Shown here: positions 1-5,654 of the stretch, piece by piece
Layout: every line of letters begins with the position of its first letter
Position numbering within the stretch: position 1 is the stretch's first letter
Assembly: GCA_945485605.1 (NCBI GenBank)
Contig: CALYSG010000107.1
Coordinates: 1-5,669 of the forward strand
Origin: an uncultured Clostridia bacterium
GTDB lineage: Bacteria; Bacillota; Clostridia; Oscillospirales; CAG-272
Length of the DNA: 5,669 nt
Direction of reading: 5' to 3'
Program-made: the position numbers and the translations under genes
The notes under the pieces: model-generated
Database searches by the model: none
What the model saw: only the letters and a program-made list of their open reading frames with translations
Told to the model about the DNA's origin: nothing

Positions 1-52
1 AAGGCTCTGCCTTTGGAAACCGCAAGCCTTTGAAAAGGCTTGACCTAAACTT
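1..52. repeat. Dispersed-type palindromic repeat module at the window edge
   Basis: This stretch holds two consecutive small hairpins. The first pairs AAGG (1-4) with CCTT (10-13). The second is a perfect 8-bp stem, CAAGCCTT (23-30) with AAGGCTTG (35-42), closed by a TGAA loop. There is no start codon or ribosome binding site. One plus-strand frame is open from 3 to a TGA at 126-128 (41 codons), so the tail of an upstream gene cannot be fully excluded, but the translation has no recognisable domain. The heptamer CTCTGCC (5-11) recurs at the other end of the window (5663-5669). I infer a dispersed intergenic repeat; a single window cannot prove copy number. Confidence 0.45.
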
Positions 53-147
53 CAAGACGAGCGAAAAGATGAAGCTTGTTTACCTTCTTCCGACATTATC
101 TCCGGGTGAAGTCTTTACTTTTCGGTGAATAAAATGCGAGCAAGGGG

Positions 148-200
148 TGCAGGCACTGCCTGCCCGCGAGGTTTGGCTGCAGGCACTGCCCGCCGAAGTT
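148..200. repeat. Tandem 13-bp direct repeat with internal palindromes
   Basis: TGCAGGCACTGCC occurs at 148-160 and again at 178-190, exactly 30 bp apart. The first copy continues into a perfect interrupted palindrome, GCAGGCA-C-TGCCTGC (149-163). The second copy (179-193) has the same symmetry with one mismatch in the stem. Both units are followed by related C/G-rich sequence. They lie just upstream of a possible promoter and about 100 bp before the HAD phosphatase gene. They could be paired operator sites, folded leader RNA, or simply part of a repeat mosaic continuous with the module at 1-52. The repeats are directly visible; the role is unknown. Confidence 0.6.
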
Positions 201-202
201 GC

Positions 203-230
203 TTGACAACAACGATTTTAGTTTTAAAGA
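203..230 (+). promoter_or_regulatory. Weak candidate promoter for the HAD phosphatase gene
   Basis: A perfect -35 hexamer TTGACA lies at 203-208. The best -10 at acceptable spacing is TAAAGA (225-230, 16-bp spacer), which matches the TATAAT consensus at only three positions. The surrounding 209-240 stretch is AT-rich. If real, transcription would start near 237 and give a leader of about 50 nt. The -35 box is convincing and the -10 is not, so this is only a candidate. Confidence 0.3.
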
Positions 231-246
231 CCACACAATTACCATG

Positions 247-286
247 AAAGGAAGCTTTTGCAGAAGCAAAAGCCACGGTCATCATT
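247..286 (+). promoter_or_regulatory. Leader hairpin between an SD-like AAAGGA and the HAD start codon
   Basis: The SD-like sequence AAAGGA (247-252) is followed at once by a perfect 8-bp hairpin, GCTTTTGC (254-261) with GCAAAAGC (266-273), loop AGAA. The ATG of the phosphatase gene comes 13 nt after the stem. No other purine-rich site stands at normal spacing before that ATG. If the hairpin forms in mRNA it would bring the distant SD to roughly 14 nt from the start codon, allowing initiation across a folded leader. A 17-codon reading frame (ATG 244, TAG 295-297) also spans the hairpin and overlaps the gene start. The stem is visible; the function is inference. Confidence 0.35.
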
Positions 287-943
287 ATGAAGCATAGATA
301 CAGTCTTGCGGTGTTCGATCTTGACGGTACAGTCCTCGATACGCTCGGGGACCTTGCCGTGTCGACAAATTTCGCGCTTAAGGAATACGGGCTTCCCTTG
401 CGCAGCGTCGACGAGGTGCGGCGCTTTGTCGGGAACGGTATAAGACTTCTTATCGAGCGCGCCGTGCCCGAGGGGACGGATGCGTCGGTGACAGACGGAG
501 TGTTCGAGGCGTTCAAGAGTCACTACGCGCTTCACTGTGCCGATACGACGCGGGCATATGACGGAATATACGGGCTTCTTCGCGACCTTCTCGCGGCGGG
601 CGTTAAGACGGCGGTCGTGTCAAATAAGGCGGATTTTGCCGTGAAGGAGCTTTGCGGGAGATATTTTGACGGACTTTTTGATATTGCAGTCGGCGAGAGG
701 GAAGGAATAAGGCGTAAGCCCGCCCCCGATTCTTTGCTCGAGGTCATGAAGAGCCTTTCGGTTGCCCCGGAGCAGACGGTCTATATCGGAGATTCGGACG
801 TTGATATAATGACGGCAGAGAATTCCGGTACGCACTGCGTCAGCGTCACTTGGGGCTTCCGCGACAGGGATTTTCTGCTTTCACACGGAGCATACGACCT
901 TGCCGATACCGCAGAAGAGCTTGAAAAAAAGATCTTGGGCTGA
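287..943 (+). CDS. gph: HAD-superfamily phosphatase, phosphoglycolate phosphatase-like
   Basis: This 218-residue cytosolic hydrolase carries all four HAD motifs. Motif I is DLDGT with nucleophile Asp11 and general acid Asp13. Motif II is VVSNK with Ser112. Motif III is Lys144 in RRKPAPD. Motif IV is GDSDVD (168-173) for Mg2+ binding. Residues 18-80, between motifs I and II, form the helical cap typical of subfamily IA; the stretch DTLGDLAVSTN and a later FVGNGIRLLIERAVP are characteristic of the Gph/PpaX branch. Length matches the family (about 215-225). Likely reaction: 2-phosphoglycolate to glycolate plus phosphate, a repair function for a by-product of DNA damage and glycolytic side reactions. 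Relatives include pyrophosphatase PpaX and beta-phosphoglucomutase, so substrate is not certain. ATG 287 is chosen because the frame has no ATG, GTG or TTG between it and the in-frame stop at 245-247; no clear SD stands at normal distance. The gene stands alone and converges on the UPF0340 gene. Confidence 0.88.
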   Translation: MKHRYSLAVFDLDGTVLDTLGDLAVSTNFALKEYGLPLRSVDEVRRFVGNGIRLLIERAVPEGTDASVTDGVFEAFKSHYALHCADTTRAYDGIYGLLRDLLAAGVKTAVVSNKADFAVKELCGRYFDGLFDIAVGEREGIRRKPAPDSLLEVMKSLSVAPEQTVYIGDSDVDIMTAENSGTHCVSVTWGFRDRDFLLSHGAYDLADTAEELEKKILG

Positions 944-994
944 TCACCCTGCAGCTGTATAACGGCTTCGGGAAAGTCTGCCGAATTTAAGAAC

Positions 995-1026
995 AGCTCC
1001 CGAAGGACATACTTTTTCCGGGAGCT
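995..1026. terminator. Shared terminator hairpin between convergent genes
   Basis: AGCTCCCG (995-1002) pairs perfectly with CGGGAGCT (1019-1026), giving an 8-bp GC-rich stem with a 16-nt loop. On the plus strand it is followed by TTCTT and on the minus strand by GTTCTTAAATT, so the U-tract is imperfect in both directions. Its position, 51 nt after the gph stop and 22 nt after the UPF0340 stop, fits a bidirectional terminator for both transcripts. Part of the left arm also belongs to a longer alternative pairing (999-1010 with 1056-1067). Confidence 0.6.
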
Positions 1027-1048
1027 TTCTTATGAAATTTTTTCCGTT

Positions 1049-1600
1049 TTACCGGATGTCCTTCGGGTAGCAGGCACGTGCCCCGCCGATAAGCATCGGT
1101 CGTGTCCCGGCGCAGACTACATTAGCCTCCCCTATGCGCTTGACATTTATCCTTATCGGGACGGCGACTCTCTTTAAGTGCATACCGATAAGCGTATCTC
1201 CTATGTCCATTCCGCAGTGAGCCTTCACGCTTTCAACCACCACGGCGCGAGGAAGAAGCTCATACGCTGCCGTCGCGAACGAGCCGCCGGCATGTACCTG
1301 CGGCATTACGCAGACCTGCTCAAGCCCGTACTTTTCCATGCAGGAGCGCTCGATAACTATCGCGCGGTTGAGATGTTCGCAGCACTGCGCCGCAAGGTAA
1401 ACGCCGCGCCACTTTGCGATCTGATAAAGCTCCTCAAAGACCGCTCTTGCGACCTCCGCGTCAGAGCCGTGGCCTATCCGTTCTCCGATTATCTCCGAGC
1501 TTGAGCATCCTACGACGAAGATCTCGCCGTCGGCGGGTTTGGCTGTTTCGAAGAGCTCGCGCACCGCCTCGGATGCCTGCTTTCTTATATCCTCATACAT
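1049..1600 (-). CDS. UPF0340 / TIGR01440 family protein (YwlG-like), function unknown
   Basis: The 183-residue product matches the UPF0340 (DUF436) family, known mainly from Firmicutes and usually about 180 residues, so it appears complete. Recognisable blocks are VVGCSSSEIIGERIGHGS (29-46), QCCEHLNRA (72-80), MPQVHAGGSFATAAY (99-113) and AHCGMDIGDTLIGMHLK (127-143). Cys32, the Cys73-Cys74-Glu-His76 cluster, His103, Cys129 and Asp132 are candidates for a metal or active site, but this is inference. There is no signal peptide or membrane helix, so it is probably cytosolic. The SD GGAGGT lies 8 nt before ATG, within a 25-nt gap after the transporter gene, which makes it the last gene of the operon. 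The biochemical role of the family is not known to me. The assignment to the family is strong. Confidence 0.88.
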   Translation of the reverse strand: MYEDIRKQASEAVRELFETAKPADGEIFVVGCSSSEIIGERIGHGSDAEVARAVFEELYQIAKWRGVYLAAQCCEHLNRAIVIERSCMEKYGLEQVCVMPQVHAGGSFATAAYELLPRAVVVESVKAHCGMDIGDTLIGMHLKRVAVPIRINVKRIGEANVVCAGTRPMLIGGARACYPKDIR

Positions 1601-1625
1601 ACGAAAGAACCTCCGTCAGATAAAC

Positions 1626-2612
1626 TCAGATTTTTCCGAGGAACAGCGTTTTTACACCGGCAAGGAGGGTTTCGGTTTCCTCCGCCGATGCCGATATGCC
1701 CTCGGATATTCCGAGGAACAGGATGCCGCCTATGACGAGAGCGACCGTAAAGTACTGTGCCATGGACAGCTTTTCCTTAAGGAAGATCCTTGAGAGGAGG
1801 ACAGAGACTATGCAGTAAGAGCCTATCATCGGAGCCGCGACCGAGCCGTGTCCCGACATGGCCTTAACATAGGTGAACTGTCCCGCGGTTTCGAGAGCAG
1901 CCGCGCCGAGCCTTGCGCCCTGGAAGTTCGAGAATAGCTTCTGCTTTTTTATCAGCATCACGATAAGGATTATTATCGCGCTGATAAAGAATGTCAGCTC
2001 GTATGAGACATTCGCTACGCTGTCAAGCGTTTCCTCGGTGACGTTTCTGAGCGGTGTCGATGTAACATCGTCAAGATAGAATGCATCAAAGAATGTCCCG
2101 AGAGCGTCTATCAGGCAGTATAGGATCGGCATAAGGAATGCTACGAAACCTATTTTGTATTTTTTGTCGTGTTCGCGGTAATATGCGTCGTCTTTCACTT
2201 TTTCGAACACTCCGAGCATGAATACTCCGAGGCAGATCCAGATGACACCGACAATTGACAGAGCGTCTATTGCCTGTCCGAGGAAGATAAGGCAGAATAT
2301 CGCCGCGAGAGCGCCGGAGGTGTTCTGTATCGGAGAGGCTATCGAGAGCTCAAGGTACTTCAGTCCGAAGTAACCTATCACCATTGAGGAAATATACATC
2401 AGAGAGACGGGAAAGTAGACGATAATGTTTATCGGATCGTAGTTAATGTTACCGAAAATGAGCGTGAAGACAGCGTGAAGTCCCATCACAAGTCCGACCA
2501 TCATGGCGGTCTTTAAGTGACTGTACTTATCGTTTTCGTCGGCACCCTTCTTATAGAAAAGGTCGGCAGCTCCCCAGCTCAGCGTTGTTATGAGGGCAAA
2601 TATGAACCACAT
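1626..2612 (-). CDS. EamA/DMT-superfamily integral membrane transporter
   Basis: The 328-residue hydrophobic protein has about ten predicted transmembrane segments (near 2-20, 35-54, 63-83, 93-112, 116-136, 154-176, 203-222, 232-250, 257-276, 284-303), the usual architecture of drug/metabolite transporters with two EamA repeats. The N-terminus (TTLSWGAADLFYKKG) resembles the family start, and the corresponding helices near 91-112 (ASPIQNTSGALAAIF) and 258-282 (VAAPMIGSYCIVS, then RIFLKEKLS) are the conserved EamA helix pair. Substrate is unknown; relatives move amino acids, sugars, nucleotide sugars or drugs by proton or solute exchange. Odd points are a charged loop at 180-203 between the two halves and a 24-residue polar C-terminal tail. 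The start follows GAAAGGA by 13 nt, a longer spacing than usual; an in-frame TGA a few codons upstream rules out an earlier start. It lies 25 nt after the pseudouridine synthase gene and so is likely cotranscribed with it. Confidence 0.85.
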   Translation of the reverse strand: MWFIFALITTLSWGAADLFYKKGADENDKYSHLKTAMMVGLVMGLHAVFTLIFGNINYDPINIIVYFPVSLMYISSMVIGYFGLKYLELSIASPIQNTSGALAAIFCLIFLGQAIDALSIVGVIWICLGVFMLGVFEKVKDDAYYREHDKKYKIGFVAFLMPILYCLIDALGTFFDAFYLDDVTSTPLRNVTEETLDSVANVSYELTFFISAIIILIVMLIKKQKLFSNFQGARLGAAALETAGQFTYVKAMSGHGSVAAPMIGSYCIVSVLLSRIFLKEKLSMAQYFTVALVIGGILFLGISEGISASAEETETLLAGVKTLFLGKI

Positions 2613-2637
2613 GGGTATAAGAAAATCCTTTCAATAA

Positions 2638-3288
2638 TCAATTAAAATAATTAATTTCTGTCGGATACTCGAGAGAAAATTCAAGAGTCTTTCCCGTATC
2701 GGGATGCGGGAAAGAAAGACTTACCGAGCGCAAAAAGAAGCGTTCGGGCGGCTCGCGAGATCCGTATCGACCGTCGCCACACAGAGGCATTCCGCGTGAG
2801 GCGAACTGTACCCTTATCTGATGCGTTCTTCCGGTATAAAGGCGAACCGAGACAAGGCTCTCTCCTTTTTTTGCATCCGATGAAACAGTCGTGTAGGCGA
2901 GCCTTGCCTCCTTGACACCCTTTCTTTTACGGCTGACGGGATAGGATCGTCCCTTCTGTCTGTCAAAGAACAGAAGGTCCTCCATCTCTCCCGAGGGAGA
3001 GTCGGGTATGCCTCCGACGAGCGCGACATATCGCTTTTCGACTCTTCCGGATGCTATGGCATCCGAGAGCGATGCGGCGGCTTTTTTTGTCCGTGCCAAC
3101 ACAATAAGGCCCGACGTCATTCTGTCGAGCCTGTGGACCGTATATAGCTCGCCTCCCATTTCCGAAGAGCCAAGGGCGTCGAGCACAAGTGCCGGAAGCT
3201 CTTTTTCCGAATCGACGCCCGACGGCTTGTCGGCTATAACGACAGAGCCGTCGGCGTATATTATCTTAAGATCCCCAAGGGAGCTCAT
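2638..3288 (-). CDS. RluA-family pseudouridine synthase
   Basis: This 216-residue enzyme converts specific uridines of rRNA or tRNA to pseudouridine. The RluA signature is plain: HRLDRMTSGLIVLAR (52-66) with catalytic Asp55, RYVALVGG (86-93), the RNA-binding block LYTGRTHQIRVQ (150-161), and GDGRYG (171-176). The N-terminus ILxxD/KPSG-type segment (IIYADGSVVIADKPSGV, 9-25) begins almost at residue 1, so no S4 domain precedes the catalytic domain; this is a short RluA form, not RluD-like. Target site cannot be told from sequence alone. The start codon overlaps the stop of the TIM-barrel gene (TGATG, 1 nt shared) and no good SD is visible before it, which points to translational coupling. The C-terminus has a very AT-rich end (EINYFN) that overlaps the leader of the transporter gene. 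Confidence 0.93.
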   Translation of the reverse strand: MSSLGDLKIIYADGSVVIADKPSGVDSEKELPALVLDALGSSEMGGELYTVHRLDRMTSGLIVLARTKKAAASLSDAIASGRVEKRYVALVGGIPDSPSGEMEDLLFFDRQKGRSYPVSRKRKGVKEARLAYTTVSSDAKKGESLVSVRLYTGRTHQIRVQFASRGMPLCGDGRYGSREPPERFFLRSVSLSFPHPDTGKTLEFSLEYPTEINYFN

Positions 3289-4214
3289 CAGGCTTTCAGT
3301 CCGTTTACAAAGTGTACGCCTATCGCGTGGATAAGGTCAAGCACCTGCGGATGTGTGTCGGCGGGGTAGATGATCATTGCGCGGAAGGTCTCGAAGCAGA
3401 GGTCTCCCTTGTAGTTTATCGCGCGGAGCCCTTCGATAAATCCGTTCCAGTCGATCGTAGGCGCCTTGCCCCTGATATACGAATAGGGGATCATGTGCAG
3501 GTCGCCGTTGCCGTCGTTGTCGTGTATATGCAGGATCGAGAGCCTGTCTCCGAGAGCGATTATGTATTCCTTGAGGTTTCTGACGTAAAGGTTTGAGTGA
3601 CCTATATCAAGGCAGAAGCCGAATACCTTCTCGCCCGCCTCGGCATTGAGGGCGTCTATGTAGCTGCACGCTTCGGAAACGTCGGAGCAGGGGCCCTCGA
3701 CATTTCTTCCGTTGACACCCGCAAAAAGGTTTTCAAGGCATATTTTGACACCGTACTTCTTGGCGGTCGGCATAAGGGCTCGGTAGAGCGCGAAGTTGAG
3801 CTCTCTTTCCTTCTCCTTTGAATAAATATACTGAGCGTTTATGGGATGCACGACAATATTCCGGCAGTCGAGAAAGTCAGCGACGGCGATAGCTTTCTTC
3901 GTCGCCTCGAGCAAGAAGGGATTCATGTCCCCGTCGCGTCCGTCGACCCAGAGCGGGAAAGGCCCGTGCATCTGCGTTATCGCTATGCCGTGCTTTTTCG
4001 CCGAATCGCGGATCGGAGTGAAGTATTCGAAGAGCTCTTCGACAGACTTTTCGAACATTCCGCCGGGTTCGCCCTTCCTTATCACGTCGCTCGGAAGCAG
4101 ATTGTCGATATTGAGGTCGACGCACTCGAATCCGTGAGCTTCAAGTGTTGCAAAGCCTTTCTCATAATCGTCGAGCGAGAATATCCCCCCCGACTGAACG
4201 CCTATTTTATACAT
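3288..4214 (-). CDS. Sugar phosphate isomerase/epimerase-like TIM-barrel protein
   Basis: The 308-residue protein belongs to the AP endonuclease 2 / xylose-isomerase-like TIM-barrel superfamily. Likely metal ligands and active-site residues follow the usual barrel order: His83 (TQMHGPF), His123 (NIVVHPIN), Glu161 (ICLENL), Asp203 and His206 (CLDIGHS), His229/His231 with Asp232 (LHIHDND), and Glu275 (LCFETF). The pattern of two strand-end histidines, then Glu, Asp-x-x-His, His-x-His and a final Glu fits isomerases or epimerases such as hexulose-phosphate, tagatose/psicose 3-epimerase or inosose-type enzymes; bacterial endonuclease IV has a different set, so DNA repair is less likely. Substrate is unknown. 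The protein is cytosolic, with no signal peptide. The start is supported by AAGGAG 9 nt before ATG. As first gene after a strong divergent promoter it heads the four-gene operon. Confidence 0.85.
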   Translation of the reverse strand: MYKIGVQSGGIFSLDDYEKGFATLEAHGFECVDLNIDNLLPSDVIRKGEPGGMFEKSVEELFEYFTPIRDSAKKHGIAITQMHGPFPLWVDGRDGDMNPFLLEATKKAIAVADFLDCRNIVVHPINAQYIYSKEKERELNFALYRALMPTAKKYGVKICLENLFAGVNGRNVEGPCSDVSEACSYIDALNAEAGEKVFGFCLDIGHSNLYVRNLKEYIIALGDRLSILHIHDNDGNGDLHMIPYSYIRGKAPTIDWNGFIEGLRAINYKGDLCFETFRAMIIYPADTHPQVLDLIHAIGVHFVNGLKA

Positions 4215-4247
4215 TCTCGGAATCTCCTTTTATTAAATTCGACTCAT

Positions 4248-4276
4248 ATTGTACCATTACAAATTCGTTTTGTCAA
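4248..4276 (-). promoter_or_regulatory. Sigma-A promoter of the four-gene operon
   Basis: On the minus strand, TTGACA (4276-4271) is followed by a 17-bp spacer and TACAAT (4253-4248), which matches the -10 consensus at five of six positions. Transcription should start near 4241, leaving a leader of about 26 nt before the TIM-barrel ATG with AAGGAG in it. A 5-bp inverted repeat, TTGTA (4249-4253) and TACAA (4258-4262), covers the -10 region and could be an operator or chance. Confidence 0.85.
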
Positions 4277-4317
4277 TAAAAGAAGGCGATAAATTCCCGA
4301 ACTTCGGTTGACAAAAC
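4267..4317. repeat. 10-bp inverted repeat joining the two divergent -35 boxes
   Basis: GTTTTGTCAA (4267-4276) and TTGACAAAAC (4308-4317) are perfect reverse complements, 31 bp apart. Six base pairs of each arm are the -35 hexamers; the other four extend into the spacers. Between the arms lies a small palindrome, CCGAA-C-TTCGG (4297-4307), directly against the ackA -35 box. The symmetry may be a site for a dimeric regulator acting on both promoters, but only the sequence pattern is seen. Confidence 0.5.
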
Positions 4318-4336
4318 TCACAAAATATTGTATCAT
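4308..4336 (+). promoter_or_regulatory. Sigma-A promoter of ackA
   Basis: TTGACA (4308-4313), a 17-bp AT-rich spacer and TATCAT (4331-4336) match the housekeeping consensus almost fully. Transcription should begin near 4343, giving a leader of about 38 nt that includes AAGGAG (4365-4370). The strength of the signal fits a highly expressed fermentation enzyme. No terminator or riboswitch is seen in the short leader. Confidence 0.88.
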
Positions 4337-4380
4337 ATAGAGGTTCTGAATGTAAATCAAAATCAAGGAGTATAAATCTT

Positions 4381-5589
4381 ATGAAAATTCTCGTCATAAA
4401 CGCGGGCAGCTCGTCGATAAAGTATCAGCTCATCGATATGGACAACGACAAGGTGCTTGCAAAGGGACAGGCTGACCGCATAGGGATCGAGGGCGGAAAC
4501 TTCAAGCAGAAGGTCGAGGGGAGAGAGGACTTTAAGCTCGACATCCATATGAACAATCATGCCGAGGCTGTAAAGCTCGTGCTCGATACCCTGACCTCAA
4601 AGGAAAACGGAGTTATAGGCTCTCTCTCGGAGATAAGTGCCGTCGGTCACAGAGTCCTTCACGGCGGCGAAAAATTCTCGGGTTCGGTCGTGATCGACGA
4701 CAGCGTTATCGCGGCTATCGAGGAATGTTGCGAGCTGGGGCCTTTACACAATCCCCATAACCTCACGGGTATCCGTGCCTGCGAGAAGATGATGCCCGGC
4801 GTGCCGCAGGTCGCGGTATTCGACACCGGCTTCCATCAGACGATGCCCGATTACGCTTACCTTTATGCTATTCCGTATAAGTATTACGAGAAGTATCATA
4901 TCCGCCGCTACGGTTTCCACGGGACCTCTCACCGCTACGTGACGCTCCGTGCCGCCGAGATGCTCGGAAAGAAGCCCGAGGAGCTTAAGCTCGTCACCTG
5001 TCACCTCGGAAACGGCTCGTCCATCTCTGCCGTAAAGAACGGAAAGTGCTACGATACCTCGATGGGACTTACCCCGCTTGAGGGTATAATCATGGGCACG
5101 CGCTGCGGCTCTGTCGACCCCGCGATAGTTCCGCTTCTTATGAAGAAGGAGGGGATGACTCCCGACCAGATCGACCACATGATGAACAAGGAATCGGGTA
5201 TGCTCGGCGTTTCGGAGGTCACGAGCGACAACCGCGATATCGAAGAGGGCGCGAGAAACGGCAACAAGCGCTACCAGCTTATAGAAAATATGGTCGTACA
5301 TCAGCTCACAAGGTATATAGGAGGCTACGCCGCGGTCATGGGAGGCGTAGACGCCATAGTATTTGCCGGCGGTATAGGGGAAAACAATCCTCACTACCGT
5401 GCAAGAGTCGCAAAGAACCTTGAATTTCTCGGTGTGAAGATAGATGAAGAGCTCAACGAAAAGGCAAAGCGCACATCTGTCGAGTATAATATTTCGGCTC
5501 CCGACGCAAAGGTTCAGATGCTTGTCATCCCGACAAATGAGGAGCTTATGATAGCCAAGGACACCGAAGAGCTCGTCAAAGCACTGTAA
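4381..5589 (+). CDS. ackA: Acetate kinase
   Basis: This 402-residue cytosolic enzyme transfers phosphate from acetyl phosphate to ADP, forming acetate and ATP (reversible); it is the energy-yielding last step of acetate fermentation. Family length is 395-408, so it is complete. It aligns residue for residue with the well-studied Methanosarcina enzyme: Asn7, Ser10 and Ser12 in VINAGSSSIK, Arg91 and His123 for substrate binding, catalytic Asp148 in VFDTGFHQTMP, Phe179-His180 in YGFHGTSH, Asn211 in HLGNGSS, catalytic Arg241 in MGTRCGSVDP, Gly331 in the AGGIGEN nucleotide loop, and Mg2+ ligand Glu387 in PTNEE. AAGGAG stands 10 nt before ATG. Its usual partner, phosphotransacetylase (pta), is not adjacent upstream; the upstream genes diverge, and it has its own strong promoter. 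Downstream of it is only a palindrome before the window ends. Confidence 0.98.
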   Translation: MKILVINAGSSSIKYQLIDMDNDKVLAKGQADRIGIEGGNFKQKVEGREDFKLDIHMNNHAEAVKLVLDTLTSKENGVIGSLSEISAVGHRVLHGGEKFSGSVVIDDSVIAAIEECCELGPLHNPHNLTGIRACEKMMPGVPQVAVFDTGFHQTMPDYAYLYAIPYKYYEKYHIRRYGFHGTSHRYVTLRAAEMLGKKPEELKLVTCHLGNGSSISAVKNGKCYDTSMGLTPLEGIIMGTRCGSVDPAIVPLLMKKEGMTPDQIDHMMNKESGMLGVSEVTSDNRDIEEGARNGNKRYQLIENMVVHQLTRYIGGYAAVMGGVDAIVFAGGIGENNPHYRARVAKNLEFLGVKIDEELNEKAKRTSVEYNISAPDAKVQMLVIPTNEELMIAKDTEELVKAL

Positions 5590-5616
5590 GTTAACAGAAC
5601 GAGGATTTATATTACG

Positions 5617-5654
5617 CGGGGGAGAAGCTTTCTTCAAAGAAAGCTTCTCCCCCG
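5617..5654. terminator. Perfect 38-bp palindrome after ackA; terminator or repeat element
   Basis: The left arm (5617-5634) begins CGGGGGAGAAG and the right arm (5637-5654) is its exact reverse complement, leaving two bases, CA, at the centre; in RNA this gives a stem of 17 bp with a TCAA loop. It starts 27 nt after the ackA stop, a typical terminator place. Neither side has a U-tract (AATAAGTTC follows on plus, CGTAATATA on minus), so classical intrinsic termination would be weak. Its perfect symmetry without a T-run and the repeat-like sequence that follows it also fit a dispersed palindromic element or a 3'-end-protecting structure. Confidence 0.6.

Noticed and set aside
115..516. 133-residue minus-strand frame antisense to the start of gph
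   Set aside because: Its body is opposite gph, and its end is a translation of the tandem repeats at 148-190, giving a low-complexity Ala/Pro/Val peptide. No support as a gene.
2952..3001. Two adjacent hairpins in the pseudouridine synthase gene (2952-2959 with 2970-2977; 2986-2992 with 2995-3001)
   Set aside because: They lie in a conserved coding stretch without a U-tract and can arise from coding constraints; no regulatory context is visible.
3008..3334. 108-residue plus-strand frame opposite rluA
   Set aside because: Shadow of the RluA-family gene with Ser/Arg-rich low-complexity translation and no SD.
3288..4214. Endonuclease IV (DNA repair) reading of the TIM-barrel protein
   Set aside because: The set of metal-binding residues and the motif order fit sugar isomerase/epimerase relatives better, and no DNA-binding features of endonuclease IV are seen.
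3846..4292. 148-residue plus-strand frame opposite the TIM-barrel gene
   Set aside because: It runs antisense to a well-supported gene and through its promoter; no domain or ribosome binding site is seen.
4343..4380. Possible riboswitch or attenuator in the ackA leader
   Set aside because: The leader is only about 38 nt and shows no stable stem or terminator, too short for known riboswitch classes.
4744..5637. 297-residue open frame on the minus strand, antisense to ackA
   Set aside because: It lies almost wholly opposite a certain ackA gene, begins inside the palindrome, has no recognisable domain, and is explained by the codon bias of ackA.
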